The notes under the pieces are model-generated. The model saw only the letters and a program-made list of their open reading frames with translations. It was not told the origin of the DNA and searched no databases. DNA of 64,000 nucleotides from Cohnella mopanensis (GTDB lineage: Bacteria > Bacillota > Bacilli > Paenibacillales > Paenibacillaceae): contig NZ_JAKRWM010000031.1 of the NCBI RefSeq assembly GCF_022352055.1, positions 1 to 64,000 of the forward strand. Reading direction: 5' to 3'. Shown piece after piece: positions 51,770 to 60,658 of the stretch; position 1 is the stretch's first letter; each line of letters opens with the position of its first letter. The translations under genes were made by a program, and so were the position numbers.

Positions 51770-53067
51770 TGTTCGCGACCGTCACTAACATTTGGAAAGT
51801 CGAGGACCTTCGTAAGAGGATCCTGTTTACCCTTTTCATCCTGTTTGTTTACAGAATCGGATCCTTCATCCCGGTTCCGAACATTAACAAGGACGTTCTT
51901 ACGATGGCCGACCAATCAGGCACTGACCTGTTCGGCCTTCTAAATACGTTCTCTGGCGGTGCGTTGTTCAACTTCTCCATATTCGCTTTGGGGATCACGC
52001 CGTATATTACGGCTTCGATTATCGTTCAATTGCTTTCCATGGACGTCATTCCGAAGTTCTCGGAATGGCAGAAGGAAGGCGAGAACGGTAAACGTAAGCT
52101 GGCGCAGATTACTCGTTATGGAACGATCATCTTGGGGCTTATCCAAGCCTTTGCTACGGCTATCGGTTTTAACAGAATGTATAGTTACGATATGGTCATT
52201 GATCCTAGTACAGCAACATATTTAATGATTGCGATCGTACTGACAGCGGGTACCGCGTTCCTCATGTGGCTCGGAGAACAGATCAACGAAAAAGGTATCG
52301 GCAACGGTATCTCGATCCTGATCTTTGCAGCAATCGTTGCTGCTATTCCGAAGCATGCTCGCGACATCTACGCTAGTCAGTTCACGGATTCCAGTCAATT
52401 GTTCCTGAACATTGTGAAGATGATCATCATCCTGCTCGTAATCATCCTGATTATCGCAGGCGTAATTTTCATTCAACAAGGCGTACGGAAAATTCCGGTG
52501 CAATACGCTAAACGGGTTGTCGGACAGAAAATGTATGGCGGCCAATCGACGCATATTCCACTTAAAGTGAATGGCGCCGGCGTTATTCCCGTAATTTTCG
52601 CAATCTCGCTATTGATGTTCCCGTATACAATTGCTTCATTTTGGTCAACACATGCTTGGGCAAAATGGATAATGACGAACATGAGCTATACTGCTCCGCT
52701 GGGTATGGTTCTGTATATCCTTTTGATCATCGGTTTCACTTTCTTCTACACATTCGTTCAATTCAATCCGCAGCAACTAGCGGATAACATGAAGAAGAAC
52801 GGCGGATATATCCCTGGTATTCGTCCTGGTAAGCCAACGGCTGGTTTCTTGATGCGGGTTATTACGCGCATTACGCTAGCAGGTGCGGTATTCTTGGCGA
52901 TCATCTCGGTTATCCCTGTATTCTTCGGTTCATTGGCCGGATTGCCGGATTCGGTTAAAGTGGGCGGTACTTCGCTCTTAATCGTAATCGGGGTTGCACT
53001 TGAAACGATGAAACAAATCGAGAGTCAATTGATCAAACGTCACTACAAAGGGTTTATCAATAAGTAA
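51769..53067 (+). CDS. secY: Preprotein translocase channel subunit SecY
   Basis: Ten membrane segments of the Sec pore. Begins FATVTNIWKVEDLRKRILFT; the plug region and the cytoplasmic loop GQSTHIPLKVNGAGVIPVIFA are conserved, as is GIRPGKPT in loop C5. 432 residues. The TAATG overlap couples it to rplO. Confidence 0.97.
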   Translation: MFATVTNIWKVEDLRKRILFTLFILFVYRIGSFIPVPNINKDVLTMADQSGTDLFGLLNTFSGGALFNFSIFALGITPYITASIIVQLLSMDVIPKFSEWQKEGENGKRKLAQITRYGTIILGLIQAFATAIGFNRMYSYDMVIDPSTATYLMIAIVLTAGTAFLMWLGEQINEKGIGNGISILIFAAIVAAIPKHARDIYASQFTDSSQLFLNIVKMIIILLVIILIIAGVIFIQQGVRKIPVQYAKRVVGQKMYGGQSTHIPLKVNGAGVIPVIFAISLLMFPYTIASFWSTHAWAKWIMTNMSYTAPLGMVLYILLIIGFTFFYTFVQFNPQQLADNMKKNGGYIPGIRPGKPTAGFLMRVITRITLAGAVFLAIISVIPVFFGSLAGLPDSVKVGGTSLLIVIGVALETMKQIESQLIKRHYKGFINK

Positions 53068-53094
53068 CCATCGAGACGGACAGGAGGAACGACA

Positions 53095-53739
53095 ATGAAC
53101 ATTTTGTTTATGGGGCCTCCTGGCGCCGGTAAAGGAACGCAGGCAGAACGGATCGTCGAGCAATTCGGCATTCCGCACATCTCGACCGGTGATGCGTTTC
53201 GTTTAGCCATGAAGCAGGGCACTCCGCTCGGACAGAAAGCCAAGGAGTACGTAGACCAAGGTTTGCTCGTTCCGGATGAAGTGACGAATGGAATCGTTCG
53301 CGATCGTTTGGCTGCAGATGATTGTGCCAAAGGATTTTTGTTGGACGGGTTTCCACGGACGATCGCTCAAGCCGAAGCGCTTGACGGTATGCTTGCCGAA
53401 ATGGGTCGTAAGATCGACCATGTCATCAACCTGAAAGTGGATCGCGGCTTCTTGCTAGCTCGCTTGACAGGCAGAAGGATTTGTAAATCTTGCGGCGCGA
53501 CGTATCATGTTATTTTCAACCCTCCTAAGCAGGAAGGCATCTGCGACAAGGATGGGGGAGAGCTGTATCAGCGTTCTGATGATACGGAAGAAAAAGTGGG
53601 TACCCGTCTTGATGAATATACGAGCAAGACGGCTCCGCTTCTGACGTATTACGGCGACAAAGGTTCGCTCCGTGAAGTAGACGGGGAGAAGGATATCGAT
53701 GCGGTTACGACCGATATCGCTTCCCTTCTCAGAGGGTAA
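53095..53739 (+). CDS. adk: Adenylate kinase, zinc-lid form
   Basis: Interconverts AMP, ADP and ATP. P-loop GPPGAGKGTQ at 7-16; DGFPRT in the AMP site. The lid has CKSCGATYH and ICDKD, a Cys3-Asp type zinc site of Gram-positive enzymes. 214 residues. Confidence 0.97.
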   Translation: MNILFMGPPGAGKGTQAERIVEQFGIPHISTGDAFRLAMKQGTPLGQKAKEYVDQGLLVPDEVTNGIVRDRLAADDCAKGFLLDGFPRTIAQAEALDGMLAEMGRKIDHVINLKVDRGFLLARLTGRRICKSCGATYHVIFNPPKQEGICDKDGGELYQRSDDTEEKVGTRLDEYTSKTAPLLTYYGDKGSLREVDGEKDIDAVTTDIASLLRG

Positions 53740-53745
53740 TCGGCC

Positions 53746-54492
53746 ATGATCGTAATCAAGTCTGATAAAGAATTGAGCTTGATGCGTGAGGCGGGACGGA
53801 TTGTTGCAGAGACGCATCGCCTGATGAAACAGGCAGTCGTACCTGGCGTCACTACCGCCGAATTAGATCGGATAGCCGATACTTTCATCCGCAGTCAAGG
53901 TGCCGTTCCTTCTTTCAAAGGTTATAACGGTTTTCCGGCCAGCATATGCGCTTCTACGAACGAGGAACTCGTACACGGGTTTCCTGGTCCGCGGAAGCTA
54001 GTAGAAGGCGACATCATCAGCATCGATATCGGCGCACAGTACCATGGCTATCACGGAGATTCCGCTTGGACGTACGGAGTCGGCCAAATTTCCGAAGAAG
54101 CGCAACGTCTTCTGGATGTTACGGAAGCTTCGCTCTTCGCGGGATTGGAGCTTTGTCGTCCTGACGTGAGGCTGTTTACCGTTTCCCACGGTATTCAGAA
54201 AGTGATCGAAGAGGCGGGCTTCTCGGTAGTCAGAGAATATGTCGGACACGGCGTAGGCGCTGAGTTACACGAGGAACCGCAAATTCCGAATTACGGCGTT
54301 CCTGACCGCGGTCCGCGGCTTAAACCAGGAATGACACTCGCGATCGAACCGATGGTCATCGTGGGAGAACGTTATGTGAAGACATTGTCCGATAATTGGA
54401 CGGTCGTCACAGTGGACGGATCGCTGTGCGCGCATTTCGAGCATACGATTGCCGTAACCGAAGACGGGTACGAAATTCTAACCCGTGCGTAA
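53746..54492 (+). CDS. map: Methionine aminopeptidase type I
   Basis: Removes initiator methionine. Metal ligands appear in ISIDIGAQYHGYHGD (two Asp), GHGVGAELHEEP (His), AIEPM (Glu) and the last ...FEHTIAVTEDG (Glu). 248 residues. Its ribosome site overlaps the end of adk. Confidence 0.97.
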   Translation: MIVIKSDKELSLMREAGRIVAETHRLMKQAVVPGVTTAELDRIADTFIRSQGAVPSFKGYNGFPASICASTNEELVHGFPGPRKLVEGDIISIDIGAQYHGYHGDSAWTYGVGQISEEAQRLLDVTEASLFAGLELCRPDVRLFTVSHGIQKVIEEAGFSVVREYVGHGVGAELHEEPQIPNYGVPDRGPRLKPGMTLAIEPMVIVGERYVKTLSDNWTVVTVDGSLCAHFEHTIAVTEDGYEILTRA

Positions 54493-54507
54493 AGCTAGGT
54501 GAATGTT

Positions 54508-54816
54508 ATGACGGTAAACGTTAAGTTGGAGCCCGGAGATATCGTGAGAAGCCGGCGTGGTAGAGACGAAGGGCAGCTCATCATCGTGATCGCCCTCGTC
54601 GATGAGCGATTCGCGCTCGTGGCTGACGGTGATAAACGCCGCTTCGATCGGCCCAAACGCAAAAACGTGCTGCATCTCGAACCGATCGGGACCCGAAGCG
54701 AGGAAGTAGCGAATAGCCTTCGCGAAACCGGACGCGTGACCAACGCGAAGCTCCGGTACGCTATCGGACAAATCGAACAACGGCTCGAAACGCATGCTGA
54801 AGAGAAAGGAGAATGA
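54508..54816 (+). CDS. KOW-domain RNA-binding protein of the spc region
   Basis: 102 residues. The N-terminal half is a KOW/SH3-like domain (LEPGDIVRSRRGRDEGQLIIV ... RRFDRPKRKNVLHLEPIG), similar to L14e-like proteins found between map and infA in Bacilli. The C-terminal half is helical and charged. ATG at 54508 is six bases after AGGTG. Probably ribosome-associated; no precise role is known to me. Confidence 0.8.
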   Translation: MTVNVKLEPGDIVRSRRGRDEGQLIIVIALVDERFALVADGDKRRFDRPKRKNVLHLEPIGTRSEEVANSLRETGRVTNAKLRYAIGQIEQRLETHAEEKGE

Positions 54817-54818
54817 CG

Positions 54819-55034
54819 GTGGCCAAAGAGGACGTCATCGAGGTGGAAGGAACGGTTATTGAACCGCTACCGAATGCCATGTTCAAAGTGGAACTCGAGA
54901 ACGGACATCAAATCCTTGCGCATGTTTCCGGAAAGCTTCGGATGCATTTCATACGGATTCTAACGGGGGATAAAGTGGTAATCCAGTTATCACCCTATGA
55001 TCTAACGCGGGGCCGTATCACCTACCGTAAATAA
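54819..55034 (+). CDS. infA: Translation initiation factor IF-1
   Basis: 71-residue OB-fold protein that occupies the A site during initiation: AKEDVIEVEGTVIEPLPNAMF and SPYDLTRGRITYRK. The GTG at 54819 is chosen since AAAGGAG lies eight bases before it and the residue fits the family; the ATG at 54813 is too close. Confidence 0.96.
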   Translation: MAKEDVIEVEGTVIEPLPNAMFKVELENGHQILAHVSGKLRMHFIRILTGDKVVIQLSPYDLTRGRITYRK

Positions 55035-55220
55035 GTTCGTTCGGTCTACCTATGCACGAATCGTTCGAACGGCTTTGACCCAAATGTCATACCGCAAGTT
55101 CGATCGGACCGTGTCAACCAACACGCGATCGCAAGGCGCCGCTTCGTTGGATGCATTCGTGAGACTGACATGCGACGTCTGGAGACGCTATTTCAGTCAC
55201 ACACTAAGGAGGGTATTATC

Positions 55221-55334
55221 ATGAAGGTGAGACCTTCGGTCAAACCGATTTGCGAAAAATGCAAAGTCATTCGCCGCAAAGGCAACGTGATGGTTATCTG
55301 TGAGAATCCGAAGCATAAACAAAAACAAGGCTAA
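55221..55334 (+). CDS. rpmJ: 50S ribosomal protein L36 (zinc form)
   Basis: 37 residues, too short for most tables. KVRPSVKPICEKCKVIRRK, then CENPKHKQ: zinc ligands C11, C14, C27 and H32. Ribosome site AAGGAGGG. The 186 bp between infA and this gene hold no other gene. Confidence 0.95.
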   Translation: MKVRPSVKPICEKCKVIRRKGNVMVICENPKHKQKQG

Positions 55335-55357
55335 TATAGAAGGAGGTGCCCCTAACA

Positions 55358-55726
55358 ATGGCACGTATATCTGGTGTTGACCTCCCGCGCGACAAGCGCG
55401 TGGAAATCGCCCTCACGTATATCTTCGGAATTGGTAAGCCAACTTCCCAGAGGATTCTAGCTACAACGGGCGTCAATCCCGACACTCGCGTTCGTGATCT
55501 GACTGAGGATGAGCTCGCTCGTCTTCGTGAAACGATCGACAAAGAACAAAAGGTCGAGGGCGATCTTCGTCGCGAAATTGCACTAAACATCAAACGGCTG
55601 ATTGAAATCGGCTGCTATCGAGGCATCCGTCACCGCCGCGGTCTGCCGGTTCGCGGACAACGTTCGAAAACGAACGCACGTACACGCAAAGGTCCACGTC
55701 GTACTGTAGCGAACAAGAAGAAGTAA
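55358..55726 (+). CDS. rpsM: 30S ribosomal protein S13
   Basis: Begins ARISGVDLPRDKRVEIAL; C-terminal GLPVRGQRSKTNARTRKG. ATG at 55358 after GGAGGTG. 122 residues. Confidence 0.97.
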   Translation: MARISGVDLPRDKRVEIALTYIFGIGKPTSQRILATTGVNPDTRVRDLTEDELARLRETIDKEQKVEGDLRREIALNIKRLIEIGCYRGIRHRRGLPVRGQRSKTNARTRKGPRRTVANKKK

Positions 55727-55744
55727 TAAGGGGGGATAACTAAC

Positions 55745-56143
55745 ATGGCACAAAAAGGCAAGAAAGTCGTACGTACCAAGCGTCGTGATCGGAAGAACAT
55801 CGACAGCGGTGTGGCACATATTCGGTCCACGTTTAACAATACAATCGTGACGATTACGGATCCACATGGTAACGCGGTTTCCTGGGCAAGCTCCGGTAAC
55901 CTTGGTTTCAAAGGCTCCCGTAAAAGCACGCCGTTCGCTGCTCAAATGGCAGCTGAGTCTGCAGCCCGCGCTGCGATGGAACACGGAATGCGTTTGGTAG
56001 AAGTTTCTGTTAAAGGTCCTGGCGCTGGCCGCGAAGCTGCGATTCGTTCGTTGCAAGCAGCTGGTCTTGAAGTCAGCATGATCAGAGACGTAACACCAAT
56101 CCCGCATAACGGATGCCGTCCTCCGAAGCGCCGCCGCGTATAG
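55745..56143 (+). CDS. rpsK: 30S ribosomal protein S11
   Basis: Platform protein. HIRSTFNNTIVTITDPHGN and DVTPIPHNGCRPPKRRRV are typical. 132 residues. A 165-bp gap follows before rpoA, with no gene. Confidence 0.97.
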   Translation: MAQKGKKVVRTKRRDRKNIDSGVAHIRSTFNNTIVTITDPHGNAVSWASSGNLGFKGSRKSTPFAAQMAAESAARAAMEHGMRLVEVSVKGPGAGREAAIRSLQAAGLEVSMIRDVTPIPHNGCRPPKRRRV

Positions 56144-56308
56144 TATCGTTGCAATGTGGTATCAAACAAGAACAACTTGAGAATAATGGTTGTAACGGTT
56201 AGGCATACTACATGGTTTACCCCATAAACATTTCTCCTTATTAAAGGCTGAACCATTTAGCATGGGTGAACAAAGGCAACGTCAGCGACGTTTGAAGGAG
56301 GTTTTGGT

Positions 56309-57253
56309 ATGATAGTAATCGAGAAACCGAAAATCGATTCTGTAGAACTTCAGGATGATAAGAGATATGGTCGGTTCGTCGTAGAACCGCTTGAACGCGG
56401 TTATGGGATGACGCTGGGCAACTCGCTTCGTCGGATTCTGTTGTCGTCCTTACCGGGCGCAGCCGTCGTATCGGTACAGATCGATGGAGTTCTTCACGAA
56501 TTTTCCACGATTCCGGGTGTAATAGAGGATGTTACGCAAATCATCCTTAATCTGAAGCGTCTTTCTCTGAAGATTCATTCCGATGAGGAAAAAGTGCTTG
56601 AGATCGATGCGGAAGGCGATGGCGTAGTTACGGCTGGTGATATCCGCGCGGATAGCGATGTGGAAATCCTGAATCCGGACCTGCACATCGCTACACTGGC
56701 TTCTGGCGCACGTCTTCACATGCGCATTTTTGCCAGAGTAGGACGTGGATACGTTCCTTCGGATCGTAACAAGAAGGAAGATCAGCCGATTGGAGTCATT
56801 CCGATCGACTCGATCTATACGCCGATTACCCGCGTGAACTATCAAGTCGAAAACACTCGCGTCGGTCAAGTAACTAACTACGACAAGCTTACGCTTGAAG
56901 TATGGACCGATGGCAGTATTCGTCCTGAAGAAGCGGTTAGCCTAGGCGCGAAAATCCTAACAGATCACTTATCCTTATTCGTGGGTCTTACGGATGAGGC
57001 CAAAGATACCGAAACGATGAAGGAAAAGGAAGAGGACAAGAAAGAAAAAGTGCTTGAGATGACTATCGAAGAGCTCGATCTTTCCGTCCGCTCCTACAAC
57101 TGCCTGAAACGTGCCGGCATCAATACCGTTCAAGAGCTTATCACGAAAACGGAAGAAGACATGATGAAGGTTCGTAACTTGGGCCGCAAGTCTTTGGAAG
57201 AAGTTCAAGAGAAGCTTGAAGAGCTGGGATTGGGCTTGCGTTTCGAGGAATAG
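56309..57253 (+). CDS. rpoA: DNA-directed RNA polymerase subunit alpha
   Basis: N-terminal dimer domain: RYGRFVVEPLERGYGMTLGN and NSLRRILLSSLPG. C-terminal domain that binds UP elements and activators: LDLSVRSYNCLKRAGINTVQ and VRNLGRKSLEEVQEKL. 314 residues. Confidence 0.98.
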   Translation: MIVIEKPKIDSVELQDDKRYGRFVVEPLERGYGMTLGNSLRRILLSSLPGAAVVSVQIDGVLHEFSTIPGVIEDVTQIILNLKRLSLKIHSDEEKVLEIDAEGDGVVTAGDIRADSDVEILNPDLHIATLASGARLHMRIFARVGRGYVPSDRNKKEDQPIGVIPIDSIYTPITRVNYQVENTRVGQVTNYDKLTLEVWTDGSIRPEEAVSLGAKILTDHLSLFVGLTDEAKDTETMKEKEEDKKEKVLEMTIEELDLSVRSYNCLKRAGINTVQELITKTEEDMMKVRNLGRKSLEEVQEKLEELGLGLRFEE

Positions 57254-57338
57254 CATCGTTATAAGCAGCATGTGACGAACGAACGCAGCCTCGTAAATGG
57301 GCTGCTTCATGACTCGCACCAAGAGGGAGGGAAAACAA

Positions 57339-57704
57339 ATGGCTTATCAAAAACTGAGTCGCGATTCCAGCTCGCGGAAAGCTCTTTTCCGTGATCTGTG
57401 TACCGACCTGTTCCTGTACGAGCGTATCCAAACGACTGAAGCGAAAGCTAAAGAAGTGCGCTCTATCGCGGAGAGATTAATCACTCTCGCTAAACGCGGC
57501 GACCTGCATGCTCGTCGTCAGGTAGCGGCATTCGTGCGTCGTGAGAGCCTTAACGGTGAACAAGACGCCATCCAAAAACTGTTCTCCGAGCTGGCTCCGC
57601 GTTATGCGGAACGTCCAGGTGGATATACTCGCATCCTGAAGCTAGGACCTCGCCGTGGAGATTCAGCTCCTATGGTGTATCTTGAGCTCGTAGATCGCGC
57701 GTAA
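57339..57704 (+). CDS. rplQ: 50S ribosomal protein L17
   Basis: Begins AYQKLSRDSSSRKALFRDL; typical GGYTRILKLGPRRGDSAPM near the end. ATG at 57339 after GAGGGAGG; 14 upstream in-frame residues are leader. 121 residues. Last gene of the alpha operon. Confidence 0.97.
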   Translation: MAYQKLSRDSSSRKALFRDLCTDLFLYERIQTTEAKAKEVRSIAERLITLAKRGDLHARRQVAAFVRRESLNGEQDAIQKLFSELAPRYAERPGGYTRILKLGPRRGDSAPMVYLELVDRA

Positions 57705-57717
57705 GAACGGAGCAAAG

Positions 57718-57757
57718 AAGGATGGACCGAATCAAGCATTCGGATCATCCTTTTTTT
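57718..57757 (+). terminator. Intrinsic terminator after rplQ
   Basis: AAGGATGGACCGAAT (57718-57732) pairs with ATTCGGATCATCCTT (57738-57752), then T. It closes the S10-spc-alpha transcript. Confidence 0.88.
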
Positions 57758-57812
57758 GTGGCATTTCACAGCCGCCTTTAGGTACGATTCCGTATTCGGA
57801 GGGGATGAGAGA

Positions 57813-58673
57813 ATGCGGAATATCGCTCTCGTCGTAAGTTACGATGGTACAGAATATTATGGCTTCCAGAGCCAGCCAAGCGGCAACACGATTCAGGATA
57901 AGCTGGAGAACGCGATCTACATGTTATCCGGCGAGCGCGTGAAAGCAATCGGTTCCGGAAGAACGGATGCCGGCGTCCACGCAAGATGCCAGATCGTTAA
58001 CTTCTTGACAGCTTCATCGATACCAGTCGAACGATGGGCTATAGCGTTGAATACAAGATTGCCCGAAGGCATCGTGGTTCAGTGCGCATTAAGCGTATCC
58101 AATCAGTTTCATGCCAGACGGCATGCTTTAAGCAAAACTTATCGTTACACGATCAATTGCAACCGTGTTCCCGATTTATTTCGCAGGCGATATGAATTCC
58201 ATCATCCCACACCGCTCGATTTCGAAGAGATGAGCGCTGGTCTTCGGCATTTACTGGGAGAGCATGATTTCTCATCGTTCACATCGCCGCAATCTACCAA
58301 GTCAAGCCATATCCGCACGATTCTTGATGCGAGGCTGGAAATGGAGAAGGATCCGTTCTCTTCGGCGAACTACTTAAACGACAGCGGCAAATCGTGGGAC
58401 GAGCGTTATTATCCAGGTAAGCAGCGTGGAGTGATCCATCTGTATGTTACGGGGACGGGCTTCTTATACAACATGGTAAGAATCATAGCCGGTACGTTAA
58501 TCCAGATTGGCGAGGGCAAGAAATCGGCTGCAGACATGGCTCATATACTGGCTGCACAGAGCAGAGCCAAAGCTGGACCAACGGCCGTTCCGCATGGCCT
58601 ATCTTTGTGGGAAGTGCGATATGCGGAGCTGGATCCCGGCAGTAGAAGCAAGCTCATTCTCGATAATAAATAA
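57813..58673 (+). CDS. truA: tRNA pseudouridine synthase A
   Basis: Makes pseudouridine at tRNA positions 38-40. The catalytic aspartate lies in GSGRTDAGVHA. Begins RNIALVVSYDGTEYYGFQSQ at the ATG at 57813, behind GGAGGGGA. 286 residues, longer than the usual 245-250 because of an insertion near KDPFSSANYLNDSGKSWDER. It directly follows rplQ; ecfA1-ecfA2-ecfT, common here in Bacilli, are missing. Confidence 0.94.
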   Translation: MRNIALVVSYDGTEYYGFQSQPSGNTIQDKLENAIYMLSGERVKAIGSGRTDAGVHARCQIVNFLTASSIPVERWAIALNTRLPEGIVVQCALSVSNQFHARRHALSKTYRYTINCNRVPDLFRRRYEFHHPTPLDFEEMSAGLRHLLGEHDFSSFTSPQSTKSSHIRTILDARLEMEKDPFSSANYLNDSGKSWDERYYPGKQRGVIHLYVTGTGFLYNMVRIIAGTLIQIGEGKKSAADMAHILAAQSRAKAGPTAVPHGLSLWEVRYAELDPGSRSKLILDNK

Positions 58674-58674
58674 C

Positions 58675-58703
58675 TTGCATATTCGCCCGATTTCATGTAC
58701 AAT
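58675..58703 (+). promoter_or_regulatory. Promoter of rplM-rpsI
   Basis: TTGCAT at 58675-58680 and TACAAT at 58698-58703, spacing 17 bp, beginning two bases after the truA stop. Confidence 0.75.
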
Positions 58704-58709
58704 AAATTT

Positions 58710-58905
58710 TGTGCTTTCTGCGTGGCTACCCACGGCCCCAGCGTAGGAATGTCACTCTTTTTGGTGAGTTTGACTGAAAGGACTTCTCATCCGAGTAACT
58801 CTTACTCAACCTACAACGAACGACAAGCAATACCCAACCAACTATGATGTAATTTCGTAAATGATTGTAATAGTCGTACCACATAAAAGCAGGGAAGTAA
58901 CCCGA
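58710..58905 (+). promoter_or_regulatory. Candidate L13 leader RNA before rplM
   Basis: A roughly 205-nt untranslated leader separates the promoter from rplM. A hairpin CGTGG-CTAC-CCACG lies at 58721-58734. In Bacilli the L13 leader occupies this place. The assignment rests on position and length rather than on a matched consensus. Confidence 0.5.
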
Positions 58906-58918
58906 AGGAGGATGTTTC

Positions 58919-59356
58919 ATGCGTACAACCTATATGGCTAAGCCGCTTGAAGTCGAGCGTAAATGGCATGTAATCGACGCCGAAGGCAAAACACTCGGTC
59001 GTCTGGCTAGCGAAGCTGCTGCCCTTATCCGCGGCAAACACAAACCGGAATTCACCCCTCATATCGATACAGGTGATTTCGTAATCGTGATCAATGCGGA
59101 GAAAATCGTTCTTACAGGAAAAAAATTGCAACAGAAGAAATACTACACGCATTCCCACTATCCAGGCGGTCTGAAAACTACGACTGCACAGGAAATGCTC
59201 AACAAAAAGCCTGCTCGTATTATCGAATTGGCTGTATACGGAATGCTTCCTAAGAACAAACTGGGTCACCAGCTTCAAGGTAAACTTAACGTTTACGCTG
59301 GACCTGAACATCCACATCAAGCCCAAAAACCTGAAGTTTACGAACTTCGCGGATAA
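58919..59356 (+). CDS. rplM: 50S ribosomal protein L13
   Basis: Early assembly protein. WHVIDAEGKTLGRLASEAA and the central GDFVIVINAEKIVLTGKK and YPGGLK motifs are typical. ATG at 58919 after AAGGAGGAT. 145 residues. Confidence 0.97.
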   Translation: MRTTYMAKPLEVERKWHVIDAEGKTLGRLASEAAALIRGKHKPEFTPHIDTGDFVIVINAEKIVLTGKKLQQKKYYTHSHYPGGLKTTTAQEMLNKKPARIIELAVYGMLPKNKLGHQLQGKLNVYAGPEHPHQAQKPEVYELRG

Positions 59357-59374
59357 AAAAAGGAGGACTTACGA

Positions 59375-59767
59375 ATGGCTCAAGTGCAATATTTAGGAAC
59401 GGGTCGCCGCAAGCACTCCGTAGCGCGGGTTCGACTCGTGCCGGGTGAAGGCCGCATCGTTATCAACAAACGTGAAATCAATGACTACTTCGATTTGGAA
59501 ACTTTGAAATTGATCGTTAAGCAACCGTTGAACCTGACTGACACAGTAAGCAAATATGATATTCTTATATTGGCTCATGGTGGCGGTACTTCCGGTCAAG
59601 CTGGCGCGATCCGTCACGGTATCTCCCGTGCTCTTCTTAAAGCAGATCCTGAGCTTCGTCCTGCACTTAAGAAAGCTGGATTCCTGACTCGTGATCCACG
59701 TATGAAAGAACGTAAAAAATACGGATTGAAAGCCGCTCGTCGCGCTCCTCAATTCTCCAAACGTTAA
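59375..59767 (+). CDS. rpsI: 30S ribosomal protein S9
   Basis: The basic C-terminal tail (RAPQFSKR) reaches the P-site tRNA. GTGRRKHSVARVRLVPG and GGGTSGQAGAIRHGISRAL are typical. 130 residues. Paired with rplM. Confidence 0.97.
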   Translation: MAQVQYLGTGRRKHSVARVRLVPGEGRIVINKREINDYFDLETLKLIVKQPLNLTDTVSKYDILILAHGGGTSGQAGAIRHGISRALLKADPELRPALKKAGFLTRDPRMKERKKYGLKAARRAPQFSKR

Positions 59768-59787
59768 TATTCATCGATTATTACCAG

Positions 59788-59830
59788 ATGCCTTTCTCCC
59801 ATTATTTATGATGGTGGGAAAGGCATTTTC
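59788..59830 (+). terminator. Intrinsic terminator after rpsI
   Basis: ATGCCTTTCTCCC (59788-59800) pairs with GGTGGGAAAGGCAT (59813-59826), then TTTC. Confidence 0.8.
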
Positions 59831-59842
59831 TTATGTAAGAGA

Positions 59843-59871
59843 TTGAACATTTACGCCTCTAAGCGTATAAT
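59843..59871 (+). promoter_or_regulatory. Promoter of cysH-sat
   Basis: TTGAAC at 59843-59848 and TATAAT at 59866-59871 with a 17-bp spacer. Confidence 0.75.
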
Positions 59872-59876
59872 ATTAT

Positions 59877-59894
59877 CTATTCATACTTAAATAG
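59877..59894. promoter_or_regulatory. Palindrome at the cysH transcription start, possible operator
   Basis: CTATTCATACTTAAATAG is an inverted repeat (arms CTATT and AATAG) right at the predicted +1. A sulfur-responsive repressor could bind here; which one is not shown by the sequence. Confidence 0.35.
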
Positions 59895-59919
59895 TAGGAT
59901 TTCACGGGAGGTCATTTTG

Positions 59920-60612
59920 ATGAACTTGATCGAAAAAGAAAACCTCATTCGCCAAAAAGCGGAGGAGTTCGAGAATGCGTCGGCGGAAACGGTCATCGCA
60001 TGGGCAATTGAAACGTTCCCTAACATTACTTTCGCATGCAGCTTCGGCGCAGAGGATGTTGTGCTAGTGGACATGATTCAGAAGATTAGCCCATCCACGG
60101 ATATTTTCTACCTGGATACGGATTTTCACTTCAAAGAAACTTACGAAACACGCGATCGGATGGCTGCGAAGTACAACTTGAAGTTCGTTGAAGTTAAATC
60201 CAAGCTGACTCCGGAAGAGCAAGCAGCCGAGCATGGGGAAGAGTTATGGAAGAGCGATCCGACAGCTTGCTGCAACCTGCGCAAGGTTGAGCCGTTGACG
60301 CGCATTCTCTCGCAATACGAAGCTTGGATTACGGGAATTCGCCGCGATCAAGCGCCTACTCGCGCCAATGCGAAGAAGGTTGAATATGATACCAAATTCG
60401 GGCTCGTTAAATTCAACCCAATCGCCGCTTGGACTTCGGAAGAAGTATGGGCATATATTAAGGCTAACGATATCATCTATAACCCGTTGCATGATCAGAA
60501 CTATCCAAGTATCGGTTGCGAACATTGCACCAAGCAGGTTATGCCTGGTGAGGATCCACGGGCTGGACGTTGGGCAGGTAACGAGAAAACGGAATGCGGG
60601 CTTCACAAATAA
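59920..60612 (+). CDS. cysH: Adenylyl-sulfate (or PAPS) reductase CysH
   Basis: Reduces activated sulfate to sulfite with thioredoxin. The SGA-like nucleotide loop appears as FACSFGAEDVVL. A CC pair (DPTACCNLRK) and CEHC further on provide four cysteines, the mark of the iron-sulfur form that prefers APS over PAPS. The C-terminal ECGLH motif carries the catalytic cysteine. Start ATG at 59920 after GGGAGGTC. 230 residues. No APS kinase gene is near, which fits APS as substrate. Confidence 0.93.
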   Translation: MNLIEKENLIRQKAEEFENASAETVIAWAIETFPNITFACSFGAEDVVLVDMIQKISPSTDIFYLDTDFHFKETYETRDRMAAKYNLKFVEVKSKLTPEEQAAEHGEELWKSDPTACCNLRKVEPLTRILSQYEAWITGIRRDQAPTRANAKKVEYDTKFGLVKFNPIAAWTSEEVWAYIKANDIIYNPLHDQNYPSIGCEHCTKQVMPGEDPRAGRWAGNEKTECGLHK

Positions 60613-60658
60613 ACAAACGGGTAAATCTATAACGATTCAAGAAGGAGCTACTCAGCAC

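Noticed and set aside
55221..55334. Possible frameshift in rpmJ
   Set aside because: With the start at 55221 the frame is intact for 37 codons and all zinc ligands are present.
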